The notes under the pieces were generated by a model. It was not told the origin of the DNA, did no database searches, and saw only the letters and a program-made list of their open reading frames with translations. From Multifurca ochricompacta (taxonomy: Eukaryota > Basidiomycota > Agaricomycetes > Russulales > Russulaceae), in the NCBI GenBank assembly GCA_022496185.1, contig WTXG01000004.1, positions 434,001 to 498,000 on the forward strand: DNA of 64,000 bases. The letters run 5' to 3'. Both the position numbers and the translations under genes were made by a program. This document shows, piece after piece, positions 25,384 to 36,022 of the stretch. Within the stretch, counting starts at the first letter, position 1. Each line of letters opens with the position of its first letter.

Positions 25384-27128
25384 ATGGCCGTTGAAAATCT
25401 TTTCCCCTCAATAGGTACTCTTGCACAGCAGGCGGATGACGCAGAGGACGTGGACAAAGATGAGAATGCAATTGATGCATCAGAGGAGGATGAAGGTCGT
25501 GTAGTCCAAGAGATCGAGTCCTTTTGTGTAAATTGCGAGAAGCAGGTAAGCACTCATCTTTCCTCGTCTTAGTGGTTGATACGGGAGAAATCAAGCAAGC
25601 ATAGGGAATAACTCGACTTCTTTTAACACATATCCCTTATTTTCACGAGGTCATTGTGATGTCCTTCCGCTGCGAACATTGCGGCTCTTCAAATAACGAG
25701 ATTCAGTCGGCTGGCGTCATCCGGCGTAAGCAACCCCCTTCACGCTAAGATCTTTATCCATCTAAGTGTGATTGGTTCTGTCAGCCGAGGGGGTAATTTA
25801 CACTGCCCGTATACTCTCGAGGCAGGATCTTAATCGCCAAATAGTCAAGTCCGAGACATGTACTGTTACTATCCCCGAGTACGAGCTGACTATCCCGGCC
25901 TCTAAAGGCCAGCTCACAACGGTAGAAGGCATTATTCAAGACGTAATCCGAGATCTGAGCTACGATCAACCTTTACGCCGAATCCAGGATGAGGATACCT
26001 TCATCAAAATAAAAGCGCTAATCGACAAGTTAAAAGCCATCATATCCGATGAAGATGAGGATGGTGAAGGAAGTGCTGTGCTGAAGGAGGCTGCCAGCTC
26101 AGAAGCACCTATGCCACCCTTTACGCTCAAACTCGACGATCCTGCCGGAAATTCGTTCATCGAGTTTGTAGAATCCATGGCCGATCCAAAGTGGAATCTC
26201 AGGACGTACCGTCGGACAAAGGAGCAGAATGTTACCCTTGGGCTTGTCGCTTCTGATGATCTTGTCGTTGGCGAGGGTGGGAATTCTACGGAAATTGGAC
26301 CCACAGATGACGACAACGAGGAGATATATATATTCCCGGGGGTGTGCTCCAGTTGCGGCCACCCCCTCGACACGATGATGAAGAAAATAGCGATTCCTTA
26401 CTTCAAGGTAGGTACCTCACTCGGCCATGCTCATTCCTGTCTTTACATATTCATATCCAATAGGACATCCTCATCATGTCCACCAACTGTGACCGCTGTG
26501 GTTACAGAGATAACGAGGTAAAATCGGGGACAGCGATTTCAGAGAAAGGAAAGCGCATTACCCTCCGAGTTGAAGATCGCGAGGATCTTAGTAGAGACGT
26601 TCTTAAAGTGAGCATTTTACTCTGACTTGTGATTGCCATTTGACGGGCTTCATTAAGAGCGAGACGGCCGGTCTCACAATTCCAGAGATCGAACTTGTTC
26701 TTCAGGCTGGAACTCTCGGAGGCAGGTTCACCACACTGGAAGGGATACTGGAACAGGTTTATGAAGAACTCTCTGAGAAGGTCTTTGCTGCCGGGGATTC
26801 AGTCGGCAGTGCCAATCCAGACGGTCCCGATTTTCAAGAACATAACAAGTTTGAAAGTTTTTTAAAGAAGCTCAAAGAGGTGTGAGGCTAATTCGCTCTG
26901 AAAGCTACTCTGACGAAGATGTCCCAGGTTAAAAATGCTGAGCGTCCTTTCACCCTTATCCTCGATGACCCCCTCGCGAATTCGTATGTGCAGAATTTGT
27001 ATGCGCCGGATCCAGACCCGAATATGGAGATCGAGTTATACGACCGTACTTGGGAACAGAATGAGGGCCTCGGGCTGAATGACATGAAGGTTGAAGGTTA
27101 CGAACAAGGTGAGGACGGGGGAAGCTAG
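25384..27128 (+). CDS. ZPR1: Zinc finger protein Zpr1
   Basis: Zpr1 is a conserved eukaryotic protein; in yeast it is a chaperone for folding of translation factor eEF1A. Exons: 25384-25545, 25605-25725, 25785-26407, 26464-26607, 26658-26879, 26928-27128, giving 490 residues. It has the typical duplicated architecture: zinc finger 1 (CVNC..CEHCG) and ZPR1 domain 1 ([31 protein letters not shown]), then zinc finger 2 ([34 protein letters not shown]) and domain 2 ([37 protein letters not shown]). The C-terminus is acidic. No frameshift. It is divergent from Prp40 with 154 bp between starts. Confidence 0.97.
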
Positions 27129-27591
27129 CCACAGGTGTTTCATAGTGGAAAGGTGAGGAGGCAGTCGGGCTGGGACGGTCTGCTGAGACTGAGTGGTACC
27201 CAGGGTGCCACTGCTGGCGAGAATATCACTGCGTAGACGTAGTACTGTATTGCCATAACTAAACTAGAATGCTCTTCGTTCCAATGTCTGTCTGACTTAG
27301 GCAATCAAAAATAGCGGGCAACCGTGTTCCCAGCTTAGTCGAGGCTTCTGCAACAGTCATGTCACATAATTAAATTGGTTGAAGTACCCGCCTATTCAAA
27401 CGATACGACAGTGAAATAAAAATGAAATTATATTATCATACGCCATGCGCTATGAAAACAATGCAAATTCAATGCCGGGTCAACTCCGCGCTTGTGATAT
27501 AGATGTTGGACGGGTGCATTATTACAGCATTTGCTCGACAGCGTGGGTCTTTTTCAGTAGACCAAAACAGAACCGATTCAGGTTTCACATG
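27129..27591. other. Convergent 3' region, no gene seen
   Basis: Lies between the ends of ZPR1 and the aconitase gene. The AT-rich part around 27410-27440 may hold polyadenylation signals. No coding signal. Confidence 0.5.
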
Positions 27592-30485
27592 TCAACTAGC
27601 CTTGGCCTTTGCCGCCGCCGCCATCTGAATAAACAGCGGTCAGCGAATAAAGATCACTCGGGGCGGAGCGGAAGGTGGCTCTTACCAAGTTAAGCGCTGA
27701 ACCGGCTTTGAACCATTCAATTTGACCTTCGTTGAATGAATGAGCAAGGGAGATCTCATCAGCCGACCCGTCCGAGTGTTTGGCGAGCAATGTTAAGTTC
27801 TTGCCCGGGGCAAAGCTCTCGAGTCCAAGGATAGATACCTTATCCGATGGCTGGATCTTCTCGTAGTCCGCAGGATCGGCAAAGGTGAGTGCAAGCATGC
27901 CTTGCTTCTTCAGATTCGTTTCATGAATGCGCGCGAAGGAGCGAACAATGATAGCAAGGCCACCCAGGAATCGTGGTTCAAGTGCAGCGTGCTCGCGGGA
28001 AGAACCTTCGCCATAGTTGTGATCACCAATGACAACCCACTTAATTCCCTTCTCCCGGTAGTAGGCAGCGGTTTGGGGAACACCACCCCATTCGCCTGTG
28101 ATCTGATTCTTGACCTTATTGGCCTCACCATTCTCGGCATTGATCGCGCCGATCAGGCAGTTCTCTGCATTGTCGTCAGTCAAGATAAGGTGAAGAAATC
28201 ACAAAATAATCACGAGAGATATTCTCTAGGTGACCGCGGTATTTGAGCCAAGGGCCACCAGCTGAGATATGATCAGTCGTGCACTTCCCCTTGACCTTGA
28301 TCAGTACTGGGATATTCTCAGGGGTCGCGCCGTCCCATGGCTGGAAGGGCTTGAGTAGTTGGAGGCGGTCACTCCTGGGGTCAACAGCAACATTAACTGA
28401 GACCCTGTCCTCTGGAGGAGCCTGGTACGTGTCCTGACCAGGGTCGTAGCCGCGGGGTGGGAGCTCCTTTCCAGAGGGATGGGAGAACTTGAACGGTTTA
28501 CCGTCGGAACCGGTGAGCGTGTCCGTCAACGGGTTAAAGCGAAGGTCGCCCGCGAAAGCAAAAGCTGTGACGATATCAGGAGAAGCTACAAAGGCGTGTG
28601 TGGCTGGGTTCGCGTCATTGCGTCCAGTGAAGTTGCGGTTGTATGATGTAATGACTATGGAAGATCAACACGGGTCGCTTTCGAGAATAAAATGTACGCA
28701 CTTGAGTTAGCTTCGCCCTTCTTGACATCTTGACGATCCCACTGTCCGATGCAAGGACCACATGCGTTCGCGAGTACAAGGCCGCCAACTTCCTCAAAGG
28801 TGCTGATCAAGCCGTCACGTTCTATCGTGGCACGAACCTGTTCTGAGCCGGGAGTGATTGTGAACTTGCTCTTGATCTCAAGTCCATGGTCAGCAGCCTC
28901 CCGAGCAATGGAAGCAGAGCGGGTCATATCTTCATACGAAGAATTAGTGCAAGAACCAATAAGGGCAACCTTCAATTCAGCAGGCCAGCCATTCTTCACA
29001 ACTTCGTCCTTAAATTTTGAGACGGGCGTCGCAAGATCTGGTGTGAAGGGTCCGTTGATATGCGGCTCCAATTCCGAAAGATTCTTGAAGGCAATGCAGA
29101 TGTCAGTCATATGAAGCAGTGATCAAGTCGAACTTACAATGTTGATGACCTGGTCATACTCAGCGCCCTCATCAGCACGCAAGTTATGCGCGAATCGCTG
29201 GGCATATCTAGCAATATCAGAGCGCTTTGTCGCGGCAAGGTAATCCGCCATGCGCTGGTTGAATGGGAAGAGGGACGTTGTTGCGCCAATTTCAGCACCC
29301 ATATTGCAAATAGTTGCCATTCCGGTCGCAGAGAGGCTGTCCACACCAGGGCCCTTGTATTCGACGATAGCGCCAGTACCGCCTTTCACCGTGAGAATTC
29401 CAGCGGCCTTGAGGATGACATCTATGACAAATTTTAGAGCTGAAGTACATGGGGGAAACCAGAGCGCGGAACCTTTCGGGGTAGTCCAACCGCTAATCTT
29501 GCCAGTGAGATTTACACCAATCACCTTGGGGGTTTTGAGTTCCCAAGGGATGCCTGCCATAACGTCAACGGCATCTGCACCGCCAACACCACATGCAATC
29601 ATTCCCAGACCGCCTGCGTTAGGGGTATGCGAGTCGGTGCCAATCATAAGACCACCTGGAAACGCGTAGTTCTCGAGAATGATTTGGTGAATAATACCGG
29701 AACCCGGTCTCCAGAAACCGAGGCCGTACTGACAATAGCATTAGCGACAGGCTGAATAGGTTAAGGCAAACGATCCTACTAACCTTAGCCGTGGCCGTAG
29801 CCAGGAAGTCATACACTTCCTTGTTGATTTGCTTGGCACGTTCAAGATCCTTGACGCTACCCACTTGTGCCTCGATTAGGTGGTCGCAGTGAACGGTAGT
29901 GGGCACCGCTGCAGTGTCCATGCCGGCGGACATAAATTGCAACAAAGCCATCTGCAATGCAACGACGTCAGCTATGTCCGGGTCCAGCAGGAGGCTCGTA
30001 ATTTTTTAACAGGCCAAGGGTTAAAATGAAACACATAAATAGATGAGAGTAACAGTGAATTAGCCTACCTGCGCTGTTGCGTCTTGACAGGCCACTCGCT
30101 GTAATATAATGATTAAAAATTTAGGAACACAGAAAGAAACCATTTACGTCTGGACGAAGCTTGAGGTAGCTAACACCGCGGACAATGTCTTGACTGTGAG
30201 GATCATCAAGATGACCATAAAGAACCTTCTCGGAGAGCGTAAGAGGACGCTTAAGTCTGACATGCAATTAGGGGGGGGATATCAAGATGCAAGTCATAGG
30301 AAGTACCTGTCACGGACAATGGCAAGGTTGTCCTCAATTCGTTGATAGTTGATGTATGCGCCAGTCTCAAGAAGGGACATAGGGACTTTAGTGTCACCAA
30401 TTCTTTCAGCGACACTAGCCATGCCCTTCGCAAGGCGCTGAATTGAACGCCATGCCTGGGAGGAACGAGACGCAATGTTGAGCAT
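27592..30485 (-). CDS. ACO1: Aconitate hydratase, mitochondrial
   Basis: Aconitase interconverts citrate and isocitrate in the mitochondrial TCA cycle. Exons: 30485-30307, 30256-30148, 30098-30069, 29951-29784, 29728-29473, 29421-29138, 29083-28702, 28654-28214, 28164-27686, 27624-27592, giving 786 residues. The third exon is only 30 nt ([10 protein letters not shown]). After a Ser/Arg-rich presequence come [33 protein letters not shown], the 4Fe-4S cysteines in [12 protein letters not shown] and [26 protein letters not shown], and the swivel domain [20 protein letters not shown]. The sum is 787 codons with stop and no frameshift. Confidence 0.97.
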
Positions 30486-31142
30486 CGTTGACGACGCGGA
30501 GGTACGTGGGGGGTCTGCGGTGAAAAGATATTTGCGGAGCGGAAAACTGCACCCTTTTATTTAGTCCCGAGTTCTCGACTTGCTCCGGCCCGGATCCGAC
30601 ATCCAATCATTGAGCCTCAATTTCCCGTGAAATCAACATTGCGCGATTGGTGGATAGGTGACTGGCCCTCGCCCCCCGAGGGTGGTATAACCTTTCCGGC
30701 TTTCCGGCATACATCAACAAATACATTTCGCCATCCATCAGCTTGCGCCTTGAGTGACCTGTCACGTGATCTCAGGTAGACGCGTGCGCGCCTCCCAAGT
30801 CGCGAGGCGGCTTTCCCTTTTCTCGCCGGCACATGCGCAGCTACTCGAGTAATTCCTTGAGTCGAAGTGTCAATAACATCTAAGACTGTGGATATTCTGT
30901 ACCCTTTGACACCCTTTCAGGCCTCTAGCAGTCCATGACCATATTGAGTGCGCCATTACCTCATCATCTAAGGATGGTTGGCTGAGCGACTGACTTTTAC
31001 TCAACCCCCCGATATGCCTACCTTCAGTAGAAGACGGTGCTTACTCAAGTTGTCCCCTGTCACGCTGTTTACAAACAAAATCAAAACAGCACTGTCTGCC
31101 TTGCTTGATTGAATCTCGACATCTATTACGGACGACTGGCCT
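30486..31142. promoter_or_regulatory. Divergent upstream region of aconitase and the RTC4-domain gene
   Basis: No gene seen. CCAAT-type motifs occur on both strands (CCAAT near 30602, ATTGG near 30648), consistent with HAP-complex control of a TCA-cycle gene, but such pentamers also arise by chance. Confidence 0.4.
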
Positions 31143-34100
31143 ATGTCTCAAGATAAATGTACAGAGTCTCCTGCCACAAAAATAGGCCCAGGGAAGCTCT
31201 GGGATAACTTGGGAAGCACAAAGTTCTCTAGGGGCAATGTTGTCAAGACCAACCCTTTGACTACTAGCGCAAAACGGAGCGATTTGTTCAGGAAAATGAT
31301 TGAATCCTCTGACGACGAGTTGGACTTTCTCTCTTCTGGGTCTAGGTCCGATGACGTTGAAGAAACACATTCGAGCAAGAGTAAGCGCAGAGCCAAGAAG
31401 CAAACTGAAAAACTCATCGTCCCGGGGCTGGAGTTAATTTACCATCCCGATTATCTCCCGAAAAGGAAGCTGCCAGACTTCAAGAAGATAACTGTGGTTT
31501 CGGAAGAAGAGGGGCCGTCGACTTCCCGGGGCAACATTTCCGATGCTGCACGAAAACCATTGAAGCAGACCAAGTCTTACGAGATTCTTGCCACGCTCCA
31601 CAACAATGAGAACGAAAGGCTACCCAAGCTATCGTCTGACGAGGACTCCTTGGGTGACCCCACACAATTGTCGTCCCGCGTTTCCCCACACCCGAAAGTT
31701 CGAAAATTTCCAGGGCTAGCATTGTCACCTTTAAGAGTCGACGACCCGGAGTCACCGCAACCTAATACCCCCCAGAATGGCAGGAAAAACGTGGTTTCAT
31801 CTAAACCCTTCAAACCAATTCGCCCGCGTAATACCTCTTCACCCAGCTCGGATAACAATGATTGCTTCTTCCCAACCTCTCGCGGGCTTCTGCAATTCGA
31901 TACTCAGACTCAGGTGATCACAGTGAAACGACACCCCGTGCAAAGCTTCCCGAAAGTCGTTCGCTCGAGAGATTTCCTACCCTGACGCCTCTATCCATTT
32001 CGAATTCGATAGCACACGAGCGGAACTCTTTCTCGGGAACAGAAAGGGGGGATGTTCCGATCGAAACTTCTGCAAACCATGTCCATTCATATACTCGTGA
32101 CGGAACACCTTCTGATAAGAAGACGCCTCGTAGAAACCGAAGGTCACGCTTTCCATTCCCCTCTCCCTTGTCTTCGCCCACCTTTCGGCTGTCACCAAAT
32201 TCTCCCTCTGCAGTCCGAGGGACGATGTGTTTGGATATAATAAATGCTGAGGCCGATGAAGATGCGGATGATGAGTCGCCGAAGCAGTGGCCTTCACTTC
32301 GACCGTTTCCCTGACCGCGAGTCATTCGAAGATATGTAACCGCACTCCTACCAAAAAATCGATTCTAGTCAGCAGACGTACCCGGAGAATAGTAAAAAAA
32401 GCCCACTCACCAGTGATTTGGAGGAATATGCAGATGATTCCCGTCAGCAACTCCCGTTTGTTATGCTGGCCACGCGGATATTAACTTTTTTATAGTTCTT
32501 TTGGGGGAGTCTGTGGATCCATCGACGCTATGCCCTTTTTGTGATGAGAGGCTTCCCCCCAACCCTTCGCCATTTTATCGCTCCCTTCTTGAAGCCGCGA
32601 GGGCAAAGGCGTATCCGGATCCGCGCCCAACAAATCCTTTGGACTCAGAGCCCTGATGGGCATATACGTTGCATCGTGTAAACGCCATAGATTTGAGGCG
32701 CATCAGGTACCTCAGGCTATTGCCAAGGGCTGGCCAATGAAAATCGATTTTAGAAGAGTCCGGGGGCGCGTTGAGAAACTCGGTAGTGGCCTTGGGAAAT
32801 TGGTCCGAGGTGAGGGCAATGCAAGAGATGAAAGCATATATTGGACGACAGTGATAAAAGAGGTACACAAACTGGGGTCTCGTGCTGCGTCAGGCGTTAA
32901 AGGACAATTCGAGAGTTTCGAAAAGACGCAACCAGGCTAGTGAGTGCTTATTAGCATCATAATTCATTTAATTCTAACTATTAGCCCCAGCTACGGTGAG
33001 CTTGGCTCGATGATTTTGCACCAGACGCTCTACAACATGTTTCCACCGTCCTCATTCGATGCACAATCCATCACACCTCTTACGCCACAAGAGTTCATAC
33101 AGCGTATCCTCGTTCCCGAAGCTGCTCTCTCTCTCATCATGGAAGACACCAGGCAGGACCAGATGCAAGCTTTGCAAACGATGCGCGAAAGTTCTGGATA
33201 CGGTTGGCAATGTTTCCGGACACTAGTGAAGGTCTTGGGATCGGGGCGGGTGAGGATATAGTGCTCGAGCGGGCGCTGGCGCGGCGCCGCGAACTCGATG
33301 ATGAGGAGCGAATGGAGGCACTACTTTCCAAGACTCTAATACTGAGCTCCCGGACAAGAACAAGGGCACGAAACGCCCGAAGAAGATCAACAGCACCACT
33401 ACAACGGATATTGAGGAAGTTACCAGAGTGCAACGCAAGATAAAACGGAAGAAGGCGGGCTCGCGCACTGATGCAGAAAACCGGTCAGATGGTCATGTCC
33501 CACGTGCGAGTAGGGTCATGGGTGCACGCAAGAGTGCCAGGGTTACCTCCTCGAGTGTCGCGACGAGTTCCCCGCTACCGTTGTCGTCTCCCTCTCAGGC
33601 AGGGCGGAGTCCTCGATCTCCTGGGCTGGACTCTTCAGAACACACACCAACACGCTCTTCTGGAATGGACACGCGAGCGCTCCAATCAAAGCCAACATAT
33701 ACCCTAAGTGACACATATGGTAACTCGAAGCGAGTTTTCCAACTGCGACAGGTGCACCCAATGCCTTGCCAACGACATCGGATTCTCATAGAAGGTCAGA
33801 GGGCCGTAGCGTGAGTGCACCAATCGACGTGGACGATCTTCAGATTATCAACCTTACCGACTCATCATCACTGTCTGAGAACCAGCGACCAGTCTTATCA
33901 AAAGCACCAAGCCACGGATTGCGCTCGAACTGGATTGTGCCAACTATACAGGGTTCAAACGACGCAGAGGATCGTGAAGTAAATTATGATGCCCCCACAC
34001 CAAAGCCAAGGCCGCGCAGGCGACTTGCCGAGCGTGACGCCTCGGTCGACCGACGCCTTGGGTCGAACAAGCCCAAATCCCTAATACGAGACAAGGGCCA

Positions 34101-34346
34101 AGAACGCGATTCCAGTGTTGAGTGAGCAACTCGACGTCGGAACTGCTATGCGTTATTCAAATATCGTGCAGGATTATCGAACCGCCATGGAGTCGTGATC
34201 GTCTTGTGTGGCACGAGACTACTGAAAATACGACGGTCGACAATAACCCTGATGACGTGCACGCCCGCGCACAACGTACCTATGTCAGGGCATCAAATCC
34301 TAAATACGAACGTCACAACTGGTTGATGAACGACTCGTCAGATTAG
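31143..34346 (+). CDS. RTC4-domain protein, reading frame broken by several one-base losses
   Basis: RTC4 (restriction of telomere capping 4) domain proteins are fungal nuclear proteins of poorly known function. The N-terminal part (31143-31970) is Ser/Lys-rich and disordered. The domain starts with LCPFCDERLPPNPSPFYRSL, DPRPTNPLG, then CKRHRFE, QAIAKGWPMKIDFRRV, YYGELGSMILHQTLYNMFPP, FIQRILVPEAALSLIMED and AMFPDTSEG, followed by a long basic/Ser-rich tail ending MNDSSD. Clear introns are 32940-32990 and 34122-34171. Frame losses occur near 31971, 32637 (GGG to GG), 33203 (TTT to TT), 33333 and 33730. The exon 32991-34121 regains frame exactly after three losses. The structure of 32315-32495 is unresolved. 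It may be a pseudogene, but the losses match those in essential genes here. Confidence 0.75.
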
Positions 34347-34407
34347 ATCGGATGCATCACTTTTTAATCATACATTCTTATGCAAGTAATCCACGAGCAG
34401 TCAATAA

Positions 34408-35370
34408 CTAATGTACTACTTTGGTCGACCCAAGTGTGTTAGGGACAGGCCAACCTTGGATCGGGCCCTCTTGACGGTCTTCCACCCGAAGGAAAAATTC
34501 AGGGGAAAGAAAGCCGCGTTCATCGCCTTCAGTGAGGACAACACCATTTTCTGAGAGAGAAAAGGCAATGCCTGCATCAAGTGCCTTTTGCACGTTGATG
34601 TAAATTAAATCTGAGCAGAATTGCGCATGCCTGACACGGATTAAGAACTGTGACCAGTGTGCAGGGGGTCAAACCAACCGCTTATGACACCTTCTCCTGG
34701 AACACCTTGAGCCAGGTGAATATGGGTCCGCGTCATCCTTGAAAGACCTTCACTGGCTGCATTGCAACAATTAGCGGATTCCTGTTAAGTCTATCCAAGC
34801 TGAGGAGGCGAACATATTGATTCCCATGCTTTCCTGTTCGTCCCATGCACAGCCATGGAAATATCCGCAGCGGATAGGATCGGCTTTAAATCCAATTGGA
34901 GAGCCTGCGTGGGGCAATCAGTGTGATTCCAGCCTTGTTTGCGTACCCCATGTACCTTGAGGGAATGGCCCTGATTCGCTCTAATCCACCAAATTTCGCC
35001 GGCCATCTGTGCCGTCTCATCTGGACCTTTGAGCAACATAAAACGATTTTTGGTGTCATTCTTTACTATGCGCTGCAGAGCAGTAAGGTCGAGGGACGTG
35101 TGTGAAGACAGCCGGGGTGACGCTAGCTTGAGATGTCACCACGTCTACTGAGGCTTCAAACTTATCTGGCAAATTTGAGCGTACCAAATCAGTGACGCGA
35201 ACATATCCGTCTGAGCGCATGTAGAGGCCTTCCGATTTTGCTCCATGACGCAGAATCCAAGAGAGTGTTTTTGACAAGCGAATGTCAGGTGAATCTTTAG
35301 GAAGGCCACGAAGCGACTTTCCTCCTCTTGTCGAGGATTGTGAAATCTTCTGTTTCGGCAGATCACTCAT
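34408..35370 (-). CDS. TPT1: tRNA 2'-phosphotransferase Tpt1, with a one-base deletion
   Basis: Tpt1 removes the 2'-phosphate left at the splice junction of tRNAs, transferring it to NAD. Exons: 35370-35185, 35126-34956, 34904-34814, 34756-34679, 34630-34408. Motifs: DIRLSKTLSWILRHGAK, GLYMRSDGYVRVTDL, VKNDTKNRFMLL, WWIRANQGHSLK, MAVHGTNRKAWESI, GLSRMTRTHIHLAQG, GVISGMR, and YINVQKALDAGIAFSLSENG with VLTEGDERGFLSPEFFLRVE. Near 34613 a T is missing (ATTTA where ATTTTA is needed), giving a stop just after NSAQ; restoring frame gives QxLIYINV as in relatives. Coding bases sum to 749, one short of 250 codons. Catalytic Arg-His-Arg-Arg residues lie in the intact motifs. Confidence 0.92.
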
Positions 35371-35591
35371 TGAGCATCTCCTGTGATGACTGTATTGAGA
35401 GAAGGAGAGGATGGTCACCGTACTAGTAGGCCGCGCGGAGTCAAATACAATAATGGGGACGTCATACGGACTTGGTTCTGCACTCGTACCATGTTTCACT
35501 TCGGGATTCATGTTCCCTGTTCCCTCAAAGTTCAGTTACTGATCGTAATCCCTTGCAGCGAATGTAACTCGATCTATGATTATAACTAATT

Positions 35592-35821
35592 CTAGTGGAC
35601 CACTTTCCCACTTGTCTTAATGAGTTTTCTCGACTTAGGGGCGCGCATCTTTTCTTGACAGACTCTGTGATTACTTCCACAGCCTGGATCTTTCCTTGGA
35701 TGTTCCGTCCAGGTTCACGTGTCAATGTCGTGGTTGCCTTGCGTTGGACATGAGGCACACTGGAATCATATATTGCCCATTGCCCATTGGAAGGGCGTCT
35801 CTTCTCACCCCCAACTCTCAT
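35592..35821 (-). CDS. Possible small basic protein, unrecognised
   Basis: An open minus-strand frame from the ATG at 35821 contains MRVGGEKRRPSNGQWAIYD, SSVPHVQRKATTTLTRE and NIQGKIQAVEVITESVKKR, then in the next frame KSRKLIKTSGKVVH and a stop. Joining needs one extra C in a CCCC run near 35643, the same kind of loss seen in the neighbours. The sequence is basic and not low complexity. It may have an upstream exon, since the frame is open to about 35857. I do not recognise it; it could be an exon of a longer transcript. Confidence 0.35.
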
Positions 35822-36022
35822 TACCCCTTCCTTTTGTTTCCTCAAAACTCTGGACACGGACTTTTGTGCGTTTTGTTATATCATACTGAACATTTACGAA
35901 GTTAACGTGGATAAGAGACCCCCACATCTTACTCGCGAAATTAAAAACCCACGTAGCCCTTGATATACGTGATTACTTTCCGGCTCAATTCGACGCCCAA
36001 GGCTTGTCCGGAGCAGCCGCAA

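Noticed and set aside
32287..32484. Basic frame (SRRTRRIVKKAHSP) inside the RTC4-domain gene
   Set aside because: A competing frame with acidic, more typical linker sequence exists; neither can be proven, so no separate gene is called.
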